Origin: CAVVYW01 sp963752605
GTDB taxonomy: Bacteria; Actinomycetota; Thermoleophilia; Solirubrobacterales; 70-9
Length of the DNA stretch: 64,000 bases
Assembly (NCBI GenBank): GCA_963752605.1
Contig: CAVVYW010000006.1
Location: 930,001 to 994,000, forward strand
Direction of reading: 5' to 3'
Shown piece by piece: positions 20,160-29,172 of this stretch. Positions within the stretch are counted from its first letter, which is position 1. Each line of letters starts with the position of its first letter. The notes below the pieces were generated by a model, which was not told where the DNA came from, ran no database searches, and was given only the letters and a program-made list of their open reading frames with translations. The translations under genes were made by a program, and so were the position numbers.

Positions 20160-21704
20160 ATGCCGGGGTTGTCTTGCGTGAGGCGGCTTGCGACGATCGC
20201 GTGGCTCGTCGCGCTCGCGGCGCTCGTCGGCTGCGCGGGCCTGCCGAGCACGGTCGAGCGGCCGCCGTCGACAGTGCTCGTCGCGCCGTCCGACGCACCG
20301 CTGGCCATGCTGGCCGGTGCGATCCCGACACCGCGCGGCCAGTCGGCGGTGCGGCCGCTGATCTTTCCCGATCTGGCGCTCGACGCACGGCTCGACCTGA
20401 TGCGCCGCGCGCAGGTCTCGCTCGACCTGCAGACCTACATGATCGGCAACGACGGTACCGGGCACACGTTGCTGCGCGAGCTGCGCAACGCGGCCGCGCG
20501 CGGCGTGCGCGTGCGGCTGCTGCTCGACGACCTGTACGCGAGCGGCATGGACGACCTGCTGCTCGGGCTCGCTGCGCATCCGAATGTCGAGGTGCGCATG
20601 TTCAATCCCTTCGCCTACGGGCGCGCCGGCTGGTGGCCGCGCTACTGGCACCTGCTGACCGACCTGCGGCGCCTGAACCATCGCATGCACAACAAGTTGT
20701 TCATCGCCGACGGGCTCGTCGCGATCGCCGGCGGCCGCAACCTTGCCGACGAGTACTTCATGCAGAGCAAGGATGCGAACTTCATCGACTTCGACCTGCA
20801 GATGACCGGCGCGATCGTCGCGGAGCTCGCAGGCGCGTTCGACGACTACTGGAACAGCGAGCGTGTCTATCCGCTGACCGCGCTCGCGAGCAACGGGCTG
20901 GCCGCCGCCGAGCGGCGCGAGCTCTTCGATCGCCTGACCGGACACAGCATCGCACCGGTGCAAAGGCGCGGCCCGGAACCTGCCGGGCGTGACCCGGGCT
21001 ACTTCATCGCGCCGGCCGGCGCGAAGGCCGACAAGCCCGGCAAGGCCGGCGTCGTCACGCATGCGCCGCACCCGGACACCGTAATGGGCGAGTTCGTGCG
21101 TCTGCTGCGCGAGGCCGAACAGGAGGTGATCGTCGTGTCGCCCTACTTCATCCCGGGCAAGTTTGGCATGGAGCGCATGAAGGCGATGCGCGAGGCCGGC
21201 GTGTCGATACGCGTCGTGACCAATGCATTCGGCGCGAGCGACGAGCCGCTGGTCAACGTCGGCTACGAGCGTTACCGTGCCGACATGCTGCGCATGGGGG
21301 TGCAGGTCTTCGAGGTGACGTCGGCGCGCCTGAAGCGCGACACGCACTTGCGCAACGCACTCGGCAGCTCTGCCGGGCGACTGCACGCGAAGATGGGCTT
21401 CATCGACCGCAAGACCTTTCTCGTCGGGTCGATGAACCTCGATGCGCGCTCGGCGCACACCAACACCGAGATGGGCATCGTCGTGCGCAGCCCCGAGCTC
21501 GTGCGCACGCTGCTCGAGATGTACAAGGTCGACAGCGGTGTCGGCGTCTACGAAGTGCGCCTGCGGCCCGACGGCCGCAACGTCGAGTGGGTCGGCTACG
21601 ACCCCGAGCGCGACGAGCTGCTCGAGGCCGATCCCGAGTCGAGCTGGCTGCACCGCTTGAAGCTGTTCCTGCTGGGGCTGGTGGTGCCGGAGGACCTGCT
21701 TTGA
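20160..21704 (+). CDS. Phospholipase D-family lipoprotein, cardiolipin synthase-like (ClsC type)
   Basis: Intact 514-residue protein with a lipoprotein signal ending LAALVGC. Two HKD catalytic motifs are present: HRMHNKLFIADGLVAIAGGR N and GRLHAKMGFIDRKTFLVGSM NLD. The first is followed by the LADEYF segment common in YmdC/ClsC-like enzymes. These transfer phosphatidyl groups between phospholipids to form cardiolipin. The lipid anchor suggests it acts at the periplasmic face. ATG at 20160. Confidence 0.87.
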   Translation: MPGLSCVRRLATIAWLVALAALVGCAGLPSTVERPPSTVLVAPSDAPLAMLAGAIPTPRGQSAVRPLIFPDLALDARLDLMRRAQVSLDLQTYMIGNDGTGHTLLRELRNAAARGVRVRLLLDDLYASGMDDLLLGLAAHPNVEVRMFNPFAYGRAGWWPRYWHLLTDLRRLNHRMHNKLFIADGLVAIAGGRNLADEYFMQSKDANFIDFDLQMTGAIVAELAGAFDDYWNSERVYPLTALASNGLAAAERRELFDRLTGHSIAPVQRRGPEPAGRDPGYFIAPAGAKADKPGKAGVVTHAPHPDTVMGEFVRLLREAEQEVIVVSPYFIPGKFGMERMKAMREAGVSIRVVTNAFGASDEPLVNVGYERYRADMLRMGVQVFEVTSARLKRDTHLRNALGSSAGRLHAKMGFIDRKTFLVGSMNLDARSAHTNTEMGIVVRSPELVRTLLEMYKVDSGVGVYEVRLRPDGRNVEWVGYDPERDELLEADPESSWLHRLKLFLLGLVVPEDLL

Positions 21705-21758
21705 GCTTGCGCGCGGACACGTTCGCGTTTCCGCTCAACGCGGCCTAGAATCGGCCGC

Positions 21759-21894
21759 CGAAGGGGAGTAGCTCGACTCCATCGTCGCCGGGCATTGCGC
21801 GCGGCGCGACAGTTTCGGCAAGCCGTCATCACGAAGCGAAAGCTTCCGGTTTGCCGAGGCGCCGACCGTCGCTTCATGCCGGGCAAGACCTTCG
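21759..21894 (+). promoter_or_regulatory. yybP-ykoY (Mn2+) riboswitch aptamer
   Basis: P1 forms from CGAAGG (21759-21764) with CCTTCG (21889-21894). The conserved loop 1 GGGGAGTAGC follows directly at 21763-21772. The second conserved loop GTCATCACG lies in the helix CGGCAAGCC / CGGTTTGCCG near 21816-21856, capped by the hairpin GAAGC-GAAA-GCTTC. The closing CCGGGCAAGACC is also typical. This family senses Mn2+ and commonly controls manganese exporters and P-type ATPases, which fits the gene 101 bases downstream. The assignment is from motif and pairing only. Confidence 0.85.
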
Positions 21895-21995
21895 ACGCAA
21901 GTCGCATGCGCGACGGGCTCGAAGTCGTGGCCGACTCCCGATCCTGCGTCCATGCGGCTTGTGCCGTTGTCGTGCAAGCGCATGGAGGAGGACGT

Positions 21996-24709
21996 ATGCA
22001 ATCGAAAGCATGGCACGCGATGGACGCCGGCGCCGTGGTCGAGACGCTGGTCTCGGACGCGCAGCGCGGGCTCGACGGTGACGAGGCGCGGCGGCGCCTC
22101 GAACTTCACGGCCCCAACGAGCTGACGCAGGAAAAAAAGGCCCCGGCCTGGAAGCTCTTCCTCGCGCAGTTCAACAACGTGCTGATCGTCATCCTGATCG
22201 TCGCGACGATCCTGTCGGCCGTGGTCGGTGAATACGTCGATGCCGGCATCATCCTCGTGATCGTCCTCTTCTGCGCCATTCTCGGCTTCGTGCAGGAATA
22301 TCGTGCCGAGCGCGCGCTGCAAGCGCTCAAGGGCATGCTGGCGCCGACCGTCAAGGTCCTGCGCGACGGCCAGGAGCGTGAGGTGGCGTCGAAGGACATC
22401 GTGCCGGGCGACGTGCTCGTGCTCGAAGCAGGCGACAAGATCGCAGCCGACGGCCGCATGGTCGAGACGCATTCGCTGCAATGCGACGAGGCGCCGCTCA
22501 CCGGCGAATCGGCGCCGGTCGGCAAGGACCTGAAGCCGCTGCGTGACGACGCGCCGGTCGCCGACCGCAAGAGCATGGTGTTCACCGGCACGATCGTGAC
22601 CTACGGCCGCGGCAAGGCCGTCGTCACCGCCACCGGCATGCACACCGAGTTCGGCAAGATCGCCAAGGAGGTGGCGGCGGTCGATGCCGAGCAGACGCCG
22701 CTCGAGCGCCGCACGCAGGAGATCGGGCGCTGGCTCGGCGCCATCACGCTCGGCATCTGCCTGCTGGTCGTGGGCGTCAGCGTCGGCGCGCGAGTTGTGG
22801 TCGGGCACCTTCGGCTATCAGTCGGCGCTCGGCATGATCATGTTCGCCATTGCGCTCGCGGTGGCCGCGGTGCCGGAAGCGCTCGCCGCCATCGTCACCG
22901 GCGCGCTGGCCATCGCGATGCACGAGATGGCCAAGCGCAATGCGCTGGTGCGCAAGATGCCAGCCGTCGAAACGCTCGGCTGCACCAGCGTCATCTGCAC
23001 CGACAAGACCGGCACGCTGACCAAAGGCGAGATGACGGTGCGCAAGCTGTACGCGGGCGGCCGCACGATCGACGTGAGCGGCGTCGGCTACGCGCCCACC
23101 GGCAGCATCGGCAATGACGCCGCGCGCGATCCCACCGTTGCGCTGCTGCTGAAAGGCGCCCTGCTGGCGAGCGATGCGCAACTCATCGACGATGCGGGAC
23201 GCTGGATGGTGCGCGGCGACCCGACCGAAGGCGCGCTCGTGACGCTGGCCGGCAAAGGCGGTTTCGACGCCGCGCAAACGCGCGCCGCGTCTCCACGCAT
23301 CGCAGAGCTTCCGTTCAGCTCGGAGCGCAAGCGCATGAGCACCATCCACACGATGGACGACGGCCGGCGGCTCGCGTTCATGAAGGGTGCAACGGAGGTC
23401 GTGCTGGAGCGCTGCACGCTCGACGCCGACGAGCGCACGCTGCTGCATCACGTCGGCGAAGAGATGGCGCGCGACGCGCTGCGTGTGCTCGCCGTCGCCT
23501 ACCGCGAAATCGCGGCGGATGCCCCTCTCGACGACGAGCACGGGATCGAACAGGGAATGAGCTTTCTCGGTCTCGTCGGCATGATGGACCCGCCGCGCGA
23601 GGAGGCGATCGACGCGGTGAAGGTCTGCCGCGAGGTGCACATCAGGCCGGTCATGATCACCGGCGATCACAAGGTCACCGCGGTGGCGGTGGCGCGCGAG
23701 ATCGGCATCCATCGCGACGGCGACATGGTGCTGACCGGACCCGAGCTCGACGAGCATGGACGACGATGCGCTGGCCGCCGTGGTCGAGCGCGTGACCGTG
23801 TACGCGCGTGTCTCGCCGATGGACAAGCTGAAGATCGTGCGCGCATGGAAACGCAAGGGCCACGTCGTCGCGATGACGGGCGACGGCGTCAACGATGCGC
23901 CCGCGCTGAAGCACGCCGACATCGGCGTCGCGATGGGCATCACCGGTACCGACGTGGCGAAGGAAGCGGCCGACATCGTGCTCAGCGACGACAACTTCGC
24001 CACCATCGTCAAGGCGATCGAGCGCGGGCGCTGGATCTACGACAACATCAAGAAGTACCTGACCTACCTGATGCGCGCCAACATCACCGAAGTGGTGGTG
24101 CTCGGCGGCGTGGTGCTGGCGATGGGGCCGGAGTTCCTGCCGCTGCTGCCTGCGGCGATCCTCTACATCAACCTCGCCACCGACGGCCTGCCCGCGCTCG
24201 CGCTCGGCCTTTCGCCGCCCGACCCGGACATCATGCGCAGGCCGCCGCGCGACCCCAACGAGAGCGTGTTCTCGGTGGACGTGCGCACGCTGATCCTGTT
24301 CGCCGTGTTGATCGAATGTCCGATCTTCCTGTGGGTGTTCCTCTCCAGCATCAGCGACCTGGAGGCGGCCCGCACCTGGATCTTCCTGCTGTTCGTGCTG
24401 ATCGAGCTGATCCTCGCGCTGAACTTCCGCTCGCTGCGCTACAGCATCGTCAAGGCGCCGCCGCACAAATGGCTGCTGCTGGCCATCGGATGGGAGCTGC
24501 TGCTGATCGCGGTGTTGCTGCAGTTCGACGCGGTGCGCGACGCCTTCGGCATCGCGATGCCGTCGATGCAGCAGGTGGGCATCGTCTTCGGCGTCGCGCT
24601 CGGCATCCTCGTTTCGGTGGAGATCGTGAAGGCGGTGTTGCGCGCGCGCAAGGCGCCCGAGCCGACGGCCTGGCGATACGAGGACCAGCAAAAAATTACG
24701 CGAATTTGA
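21996..24709 (+). CDS. P-type cation ATPase, P2A-like (Mn2+/Ca2+), two frameshifts
   Basis: About 904 residues after repair. Order: N-terminal cation-ATPase domain (GLDGDEARRRLELHGPNELT), actuator LTGES, phosphorylation site CTDKTGTLTKGEM, MKGATE nucleotide domain, MVAMTGDGVNDAPALK hinge (here VVAMTGDGVNDAP), and the C-terminal helices with NLATDGLPALALGLSPPDPD. Helix 4 reads VPEALAAIVTGA instead of the usual PEGLPAVVT/PEALPAVVT, losing the second proline. Frame breaks lie near 22790 and 23755. ATG at 21996 follows GGAGGAGG. Control by the upstream Mn2+ riboswitch suggests manganese (or Ca/Mn) efflux. Confidence 0.9.
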
Positions 24710-24725
24710 CGCTGCTGCGCTTAGA

Positions 24726-24749
24726 AACGGCGCATTGACTTGCGCCGTT
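24726..24749. repeat. Inverted repeat between the ATPase and symporter genes
   Basis: Perfect AACGGCGCA-TTGACT-TGCGCCGTT, ending 7 bases before the symporter ATG. A hairpin here could end the ATPase transcript (no T-run follows) or cover the symporter ribosome site. Confidence 0.4.
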
Positions 24750-24756
24750 CGACCGC

Positions 24757-26184
24757 ATGCTGCTCGCACTCGTTCTCGCGTATCTGCTGGCCACCATCGC
24801 CGTCGGTCTATGGGCAGCGAAACGCGTGAAGAACACCGCCGATTTCGCGATCGCAGGGCGCCACTTGCCGACCTACATGGTCGTCACGACGACCTTCGCG
24901 ACCTGGTTCGGATCGGAGACGGTGCTGGGCATCCCGGCGAAGTTCGTGCAGGGCGGTCTGAACGGGGTGGTCGAGGACCCCTTCGGCGCCGGCGCCTGCC
25001 TCGTGCTGGTGGGGCTGTTCTTCGCCGGCAAGCTGTACCGCATGACGCTGCTGACGATCAGCGACTACTACCGCGAACGCTACGGCAGAAGGGTCGAAAT
25101 CGCGTGCTCGCTGATCATCATCGTCAGTTATCTCGGCTGGGTCTCGGCACAGGTCACCGCACTCGGCCTGGTCTTCAGTCTGCTGTCCGACGGCGCGATC
25201 CCGGTGCCGCTCGGCATGGTGCTCGGCACTGCATCGATCCTCGCGTACACGTTGTTCGGCGGGATGTGGTCGGTGGCGATCACCGACTTTGTCCAGATGA
25301 TCGTGCTGGTCGTCGGCCTGTCGATCATCGCCGCGTTCGCGGCCGATCAGGCCGGTGGTGCGGGGCACGTGATCGAGCTCGCGGCCAGCAAGGATCTGTT
25401 TCGCTTCCTCCCCGAGCCGGATCTGACGCAGGTGCTGTTCTTCACCGCGGCGGCGATCACGATGATGCTCGGCTCGATCCCTCAACAAGACGTGTTCCAG
25501 CGCGTCATGTCGGCCAACAGCGCGAACGCGGCGAGGCGCGGGGCGATCATCGGCGGTACGGCCTATATCGCCTTTGCCTTCGTGCCGATGTTCGTCATCG
25601 TCAGCGCGCTGATCATCATGCCGCAGCAGGCCGCTGCGCTGATCGCCGACGATCCGCAAAAGGTGCTGCCGGTGCTCGTGCTCGACAGGATGCCGTTCGT
25701 CATGCAGGTCCTGTTCTTCGGCGCGCTGCTGTCAGCGTTGAAATCCACGGCGTCGGCCACGCTGCTGGCGCCTTCGGTGACCTTCGTGGAAAACATCTGG
25801 CGGCAGTTCTTTCCAAAGCGCAGCGACCGGCAGCAGTTGCGCTCGATGCGCGTGACCGTTCTGCTATTCAGCGCGGCAGTGTGCGCGTATGCAATCGCGT
25901 CGCAAGGCACGCCGATCTACGACATGGTTTCGGGCGCGTATCAGATCACGCTCGTCGGGGCGTTCGTTCCGCTGGTGTGCGGCCTGTACTGGAAACGCGC
26001 GACGACGCAGGGAGCGACCTTCTCGATCGTGCTGGGCCTGCTGACTTGGCTGCTGTTCCTTGCGACGCCGGCAGGCGAGGTGTTTCCTGCTCAGCTTGCC
26101 GGCGTGCTGCTGTCGCTGCTCGGCATGCTCGTCGGCTCGCTGGGGCCGCAGCGCGTGGTCCGGTCGGTACGCGCCGGTGCCTAG
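24757..26184 (+). CDS. Sodium:solute symporter (SSS family)
   Basis: Intact 475-residue LeuT-fold symporter with about 13 helices. It starts MLLALVLAYLLATIAVGLWA, with KNTADFAIAGRHLPTYMVVT TTFATWFGSETVLG, then GLFFAGKLYRMTLLTISDYY RERYGRRVE, and SALKSTASATLLAPSVTFVE N. This branch of SSS proteins usually moves monocarboxylates or similar solutes with sodium; the solute is not evident. An EIIA-domain protein follows 42 bases downstream. Confidence 0.88.
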   Translation: MLLALVLAYLLATIAVGLWAAKRVKNTADFAIAGRHLPTYMVVTTTFATWFGSETVLGIPAKFVQGGLNGVVEDPFGAGACLVLVGLFFAGKLYRMTLLTISDYYRERYGRRVEIACSLIIIVSYLGWVSAQVTALGLVFSLLSDGAIPVPLGMVLGTASILAYTLFGGMWSVAITDFVQMIVLVVGLSIIAAFAADQAGGAGHVIELAASKDLFRFLPEPDLTQVLFFTAAAITMMLGSIPQQDVFQRVMSANSANAARRGAIIGGTAYIAFAFVPMFVIVSALIIMPQQAAALIADDPQKVLPVLVLDRMPFVMQVLFFGALLSALKSTASATLLAPSVTFVENIWRQFFPKRSDRQQLRSMRVTVLLFSAAVCAYAIASQGTPIYDMVSGAYQITLVGAFVPLVCGLYWKRATTQGATFSIVLGLLTWLLFLATPAGEVFPAQLAGVLLSLLGMLVGSLGPQRVVRSVRAGA

Positions 26185-26191
26185 CTTTCTT

Positions 26192-26211
26192 ACGCCGTTT
26201 TTACTCGGCGT
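26192..26211. repeat. Short inverted repeat after the symporter gene
   Basis: ACGCCG, an eight-base T-rich loop, CGGCGT. Weak; may be part of a leader for the EIIA gene. Confidence 0.25.
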
Positions 26212-26226
26212 TCGCTTGAATGGGGC

Positions 26227-26733
26227 ATGGGCTTCACGGCCAGCCTTCCCGCATCACACTCGCCGCCCTCACCTCCCGTTGCTCCTTACGCGCCGCTGAC
26301 ACCGCTTCACATCGCGTTGAATGCGGAAGTCTCGTCCATGGAGCAGTTGTTCGCGCGCATCGGCTGGATGGTGCGCGCGCGCAGCGGACCGACGCCGTCG
26401 GAGATCGCCTCCCACTTGATGAAGCGCGAGCAGCGCGCCTCGACGGCGCTCGGACACGGCATTGCGTTGCCGCATGCCCACGTCACCGGGTTGCGCCGGC
26501 CGGTCGCCGCATTCGTGCGCACCAGAGCGCCGATCTCGATGATCACTCCGGACGCCAGACCGGTGTCGGAGGTATTCGCGCTGGTGGTGCCCAAGCCGGG
26601 CATGGCGGCGCATCTCGACCTGCTTGCGCTGCTGTCTCAACGGCTGCGCGAGCGTGAGTTCCGCGAAGCGCTCGGCCGCTGCACCGACGCACACGAAGTG
26701 GAGCAACTCTTCGAGCAGCAACTGGGCGCTTGA
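26227..26733 (+). CDS. PTS EIIA type-2 domain protein (PtsN-like), first copy
   Basis: 168 residues; the C-terminal ~140 form an EIIA (fructose/mannitol/nitrogen type) domain. The phosphorylatable histidine is in ALGHGIALPHAHV, followed by FVRTRAPISMITPDARPVSE VFALVVP and LDLLALLSQRLREREFREAL. No EIIB/EIIC sugar permease is nearby, so a regulatory role as for EIIA-Ntr is likelier than sugar transport. It lies between an SSS and an MHS transporter and has a paralogue at 28613. In E. coli EIIA-Ntr binds the KdpD kinase; a KdpD-like kinase is encoded 2.4 kb downstream. Confidence 0.85.
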   Translation: MGFTASLPASHSPPSPPVAPYAPLTPLHIALNAEVSSMEQLFARIGWMVRARSGPTPSEIASHLMKREQRASTALGHGIALPHAHVTGLRRPVAAFVRTRAPISMITPDARPVSEVFALVVPKPGMAAHLDLLALLSQRLREREFREALGRCTDAHEVEQLFEQQLGA

Positions 26734-26765
26734 ACGCCCGCACACAACAACCGAAGGAGACACCA

Positions 26766-28389
26766 ATGTCGGCACGCATGGAAGCCATCGGATCGAAAGC
26801 GACAGCGCAGGACTTTCGGCCGGAAGAAAAGCGAGTCATCTTCGCGTCGTCGCTCGGCACCGTGTTCGAGTGGTACGACTTCTATCTGTACGCAACCCTC
26901 GCGCCGTTCTTCGCTGCGCTGTTCTTCCCCAAGGGCAACGAGACCGCGGCGCTGCTGTCGGCCTTCGCGACCTACGCGGCCGGGTTCCTGGTGCGGCCGT
27001 TCGGCGCGCTGCTGTTCGGGCGCATCGGCGACCTGGTCGGCCGCAAGTACACCTTCCTGGTCACGATCGTCGTGATGGGCAGCGCGACCTTCGCGGTCGG
27101 CCTGCTGCCGACCTACGAATCGATCGGCTGGGCGGCGCCGATCGCGCTCGTGACGCTGCGCCTGCTGCAAGGTCTTGCGCTCGGCGGTGAATACGGCGGT
27201 GCCGCGACCTACGTCGCCGAGCATGCGCCGAACCACCGGCGCGGCTACGACACGAGCTGGATCCAGACCACGGCCACACTCGGCTTCTTCATGGCGCTGG
27301 CCGTCATCGGCGGGGCGCGCGTCACGATGGAGGCGAAGGACTTCACCGAGTGGGGCTGGCGCATCCCGTTCCTGCTCTCGCTGATCCTGCTCGTGTTCTC
27401 GATCTACATCCGGCTCAAGCTGCAGGAATCGCCGGTGTTCCGGCAGATGAAGGCCGAAGGCAAGGGCTCGAAGGCGCCGCTCACCGACAGCTTCCTGAAG
27501 TACCCGAACAACAAGTTCGTGCTGCTGGCGCTGTTCGGTGCCACCGCCGGTCAGGGCGTCGTCTGGTACACGGGGCAGTTCTACGCGCTGTTCTTCCTCA
27601 CCATCACGCTGAAGCTCGACTTCCTGACGGCGTACATGCTGGTGGGCGCATCGCTGTTGCTCGGCACGCCGTTCTTCATCTTCTTCGGCTGGCTGTCCGA
27701 CAAGATCGGGCGGCTGAAGATCATCCTCGGCCGGCTGCCTCATCGCCGCGCTCACGTACTTCCCGCTGTTCGGCGCGCTGACGCACTACGTCAACCCGGC
27801 GCTCGAAGCCTATTCGGCGAAGACGCCGATCAGCGTGCAGGCGACGGACTGCAACTTCCACATGTTCGTCGGACCGTGGAGCAAGTTCACCGATTGCGAC
27901 AAGGCCAAGGACTTCCTCACCAAGCAAGGCCTGTCGTTCAAGTCGACGCCGGCGCCTGCGGGTGAAACGCTCGTCGTGAAGATCGGCGATCAGGAACTGA
28001 AGGGCGCTTGGGACGAGAAGAAGGCGCAGGCCGCACTGAAGGCCAGCGGCTATCCGGGGCCGGCCGACAAGACGAAGATCAACTACCCGATGACGTTGCT
28101 GATCCTGTTCGTCATGCTGATCTACGTGACGATGGTGTACGGCCCGATCGCGGCGTTCCTGGTCGAGATGTTCCCGACACGCATCCGCTACACGTCGATG
28201 TCCTTGCCGTACCACATCGGCAACGGCTGGTTCGGCGGCATGCTGCCGCTCCTCGCCACGGCGATGGTGGCCGCCACCGGCGACATCTACTACGGGCTGT
28301 GGTATCCGATCATCGTTGCGTTGATGACGCTCGTGGTCGGCACGCTGTTCCTGCGGGAAACCAAGGATCGCAGCATTCATCAGGATTGA
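26766..28389 (+). CDS. MFS transporter, metabolite:H+ symporter (MHS) family, one frameshift
   Basis: About 541 residues. The first half contains SSLGTVFEWYDFYLYATLAP, RPFGALLFGRIGDLVGRKYT and LRLLQGLALGGEYGGAATYV AEHAP, the MHS signature. After a frame break near 27740 the second half contains a long hydrophilic insert (ATDCNFHMFVGPWSKFTDCD KAKD, with two cysteines), then MFPTRIRYTSMSLPYHIGNG WFGG. The insert lies between transmembrane segments and is unusual for short MHS proteins such as ShiA or ProP. Start ATG 26766 has AAGGAG at good spacing. Substrate unknown, likely an organic acid or zwitterion. Confidence 0.88.
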
Positions 28390-28390
28390 A

Positions 28391-28610
28391 ATGAATCACC
28401 CCCGAAGCGCCTTCGGCGCTCCCCCTCGAGCGGGGCTGAGCCCGGACACGAAAGGTCCGGTGGACCTTTCGTGCCTGGCGAAGAGCCGGGCCACTGGCCC
28501 GGCGCGGCCTGCAAGGCACACCGGCGGACCGGCGGAGCCGGATCCGCGGTGGCCGCTTGGCTGCGCCGGTTCATGCGTCGAGGGTCACGCTTCGGCGGTG
28601 GAGAACCGAG
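28391..28610 (+). repeat. Dispersed intergenic repeat, copy A
   Basis: Starts directly after the MHS stop. Its 130-base core (28422-28551) matches copy B (41964-42093) at all but one base. It holds two perfect hairpins: CGAAAGGTCC-GGT-GGACCTTTCG (28449-28471) and GCCGGGCC-ACT-GGCCCGGC (28485-28503), then a tandem ACCGGCGG. Less similar flanks (TCACCCCCG...GCGCCTTCGGCG on the left, CGGTTC.TGCG on the right) match too, so the element is about 200 bases. It is open in one frame by chance and extends the next ORF falsely. Confidence 0.8.
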
Positions 28611-28612
28611 TT

Positions 28613-29080
28613 GTGTTTGCGACTGTGCGCACCGCTGCCTTGTTGTCGAAGGAGCGTGTCGCCCTCGATGTGCCGGTATCGGCCATGCGACCGGCGCTCG
28701 AGGAGATCGGGCGCCTGTTGCAGGGCCGCCAGGGGCCGACGGCGGCGGAGATCGCGCAAGCGCTCTGGAAGCGCGAGCTCTACAGCTCGACGACGCTCGG
28801 CAACGGCATCGCGTTGCCGCACGCGCACCTGAGAGGCTTGCGCACGCCGGCCGCGGCGTTTCTGCGCACCAGGGCGCCCATTCCTTTCGGTGCGCCTGAC
28901 GGCCAGCCGGTTTCGCAGATGCTGGCGTTGCTGGTTCCGGCCGGGAACACGAGCTTGCGTCTGGATCTGCTCGCCACCTTCGTGCAGATGTTCTCCGAGC
29001 GCGCGTTTCGCGAGCAGCTGTCGCGCCGTATCGATACGCACAGCGTGTGGTGCCTGTTCGAGGAGCGCTTGCGCGAGTGA
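28613..29080 (+). CDS. PTS EIIA type-2 domain protein, second copy
   Basis: 155 residues from a GTG at 28613, preceded by GGTGGAG. The open frame could begin at 28391, but that part is a dispersed repeat and is rejected as coding. Domain core: EIGRLLQGRQGPTAAEIAQA LWKREL, the histidine motif TLGNGIALPHAHLRG, FLRTRAPIPFGAPDGQPVSQ MLALLVP and ATFVQMFSERAFREQL. Closely parallels the copy at 26227. It directly precedes the KdpD-like kinase gene, suggesting it may regulate that kinase (inference from E. coli EIIA-Ntr/KdpD). Confidence 0.82.
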   Translation: MFATVRTAALLSKERVALDVPVSAMRPALEEIGRLLQGRQGPTAAEIAQALWKRELYSSTTLGNGIALPHAHLRGLRTPAAAFLRTRAPIPFGAPDGQPVSQMLALLVPAGNTSLRLDLLATFVQMFSERAFREQLSRRIDTHSVWCLFEERLRE

Positions 29081-29172
29081 ACGGCGTTCCACTGCGCCTT
29101 CCTGAGCTGCCGCCGCCCCGGCGGCGGCGGGTGCAACAATGCGGCGAGGCTCTCTTGCGTTCGTCCGTGGTG

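Noticed and set aside
28391..28612. N-terminal extension of the second EIIA protein
   Set aside because: The extension is encoded by the dispersed repeat also found at 41862, so it is not part of the protein family.
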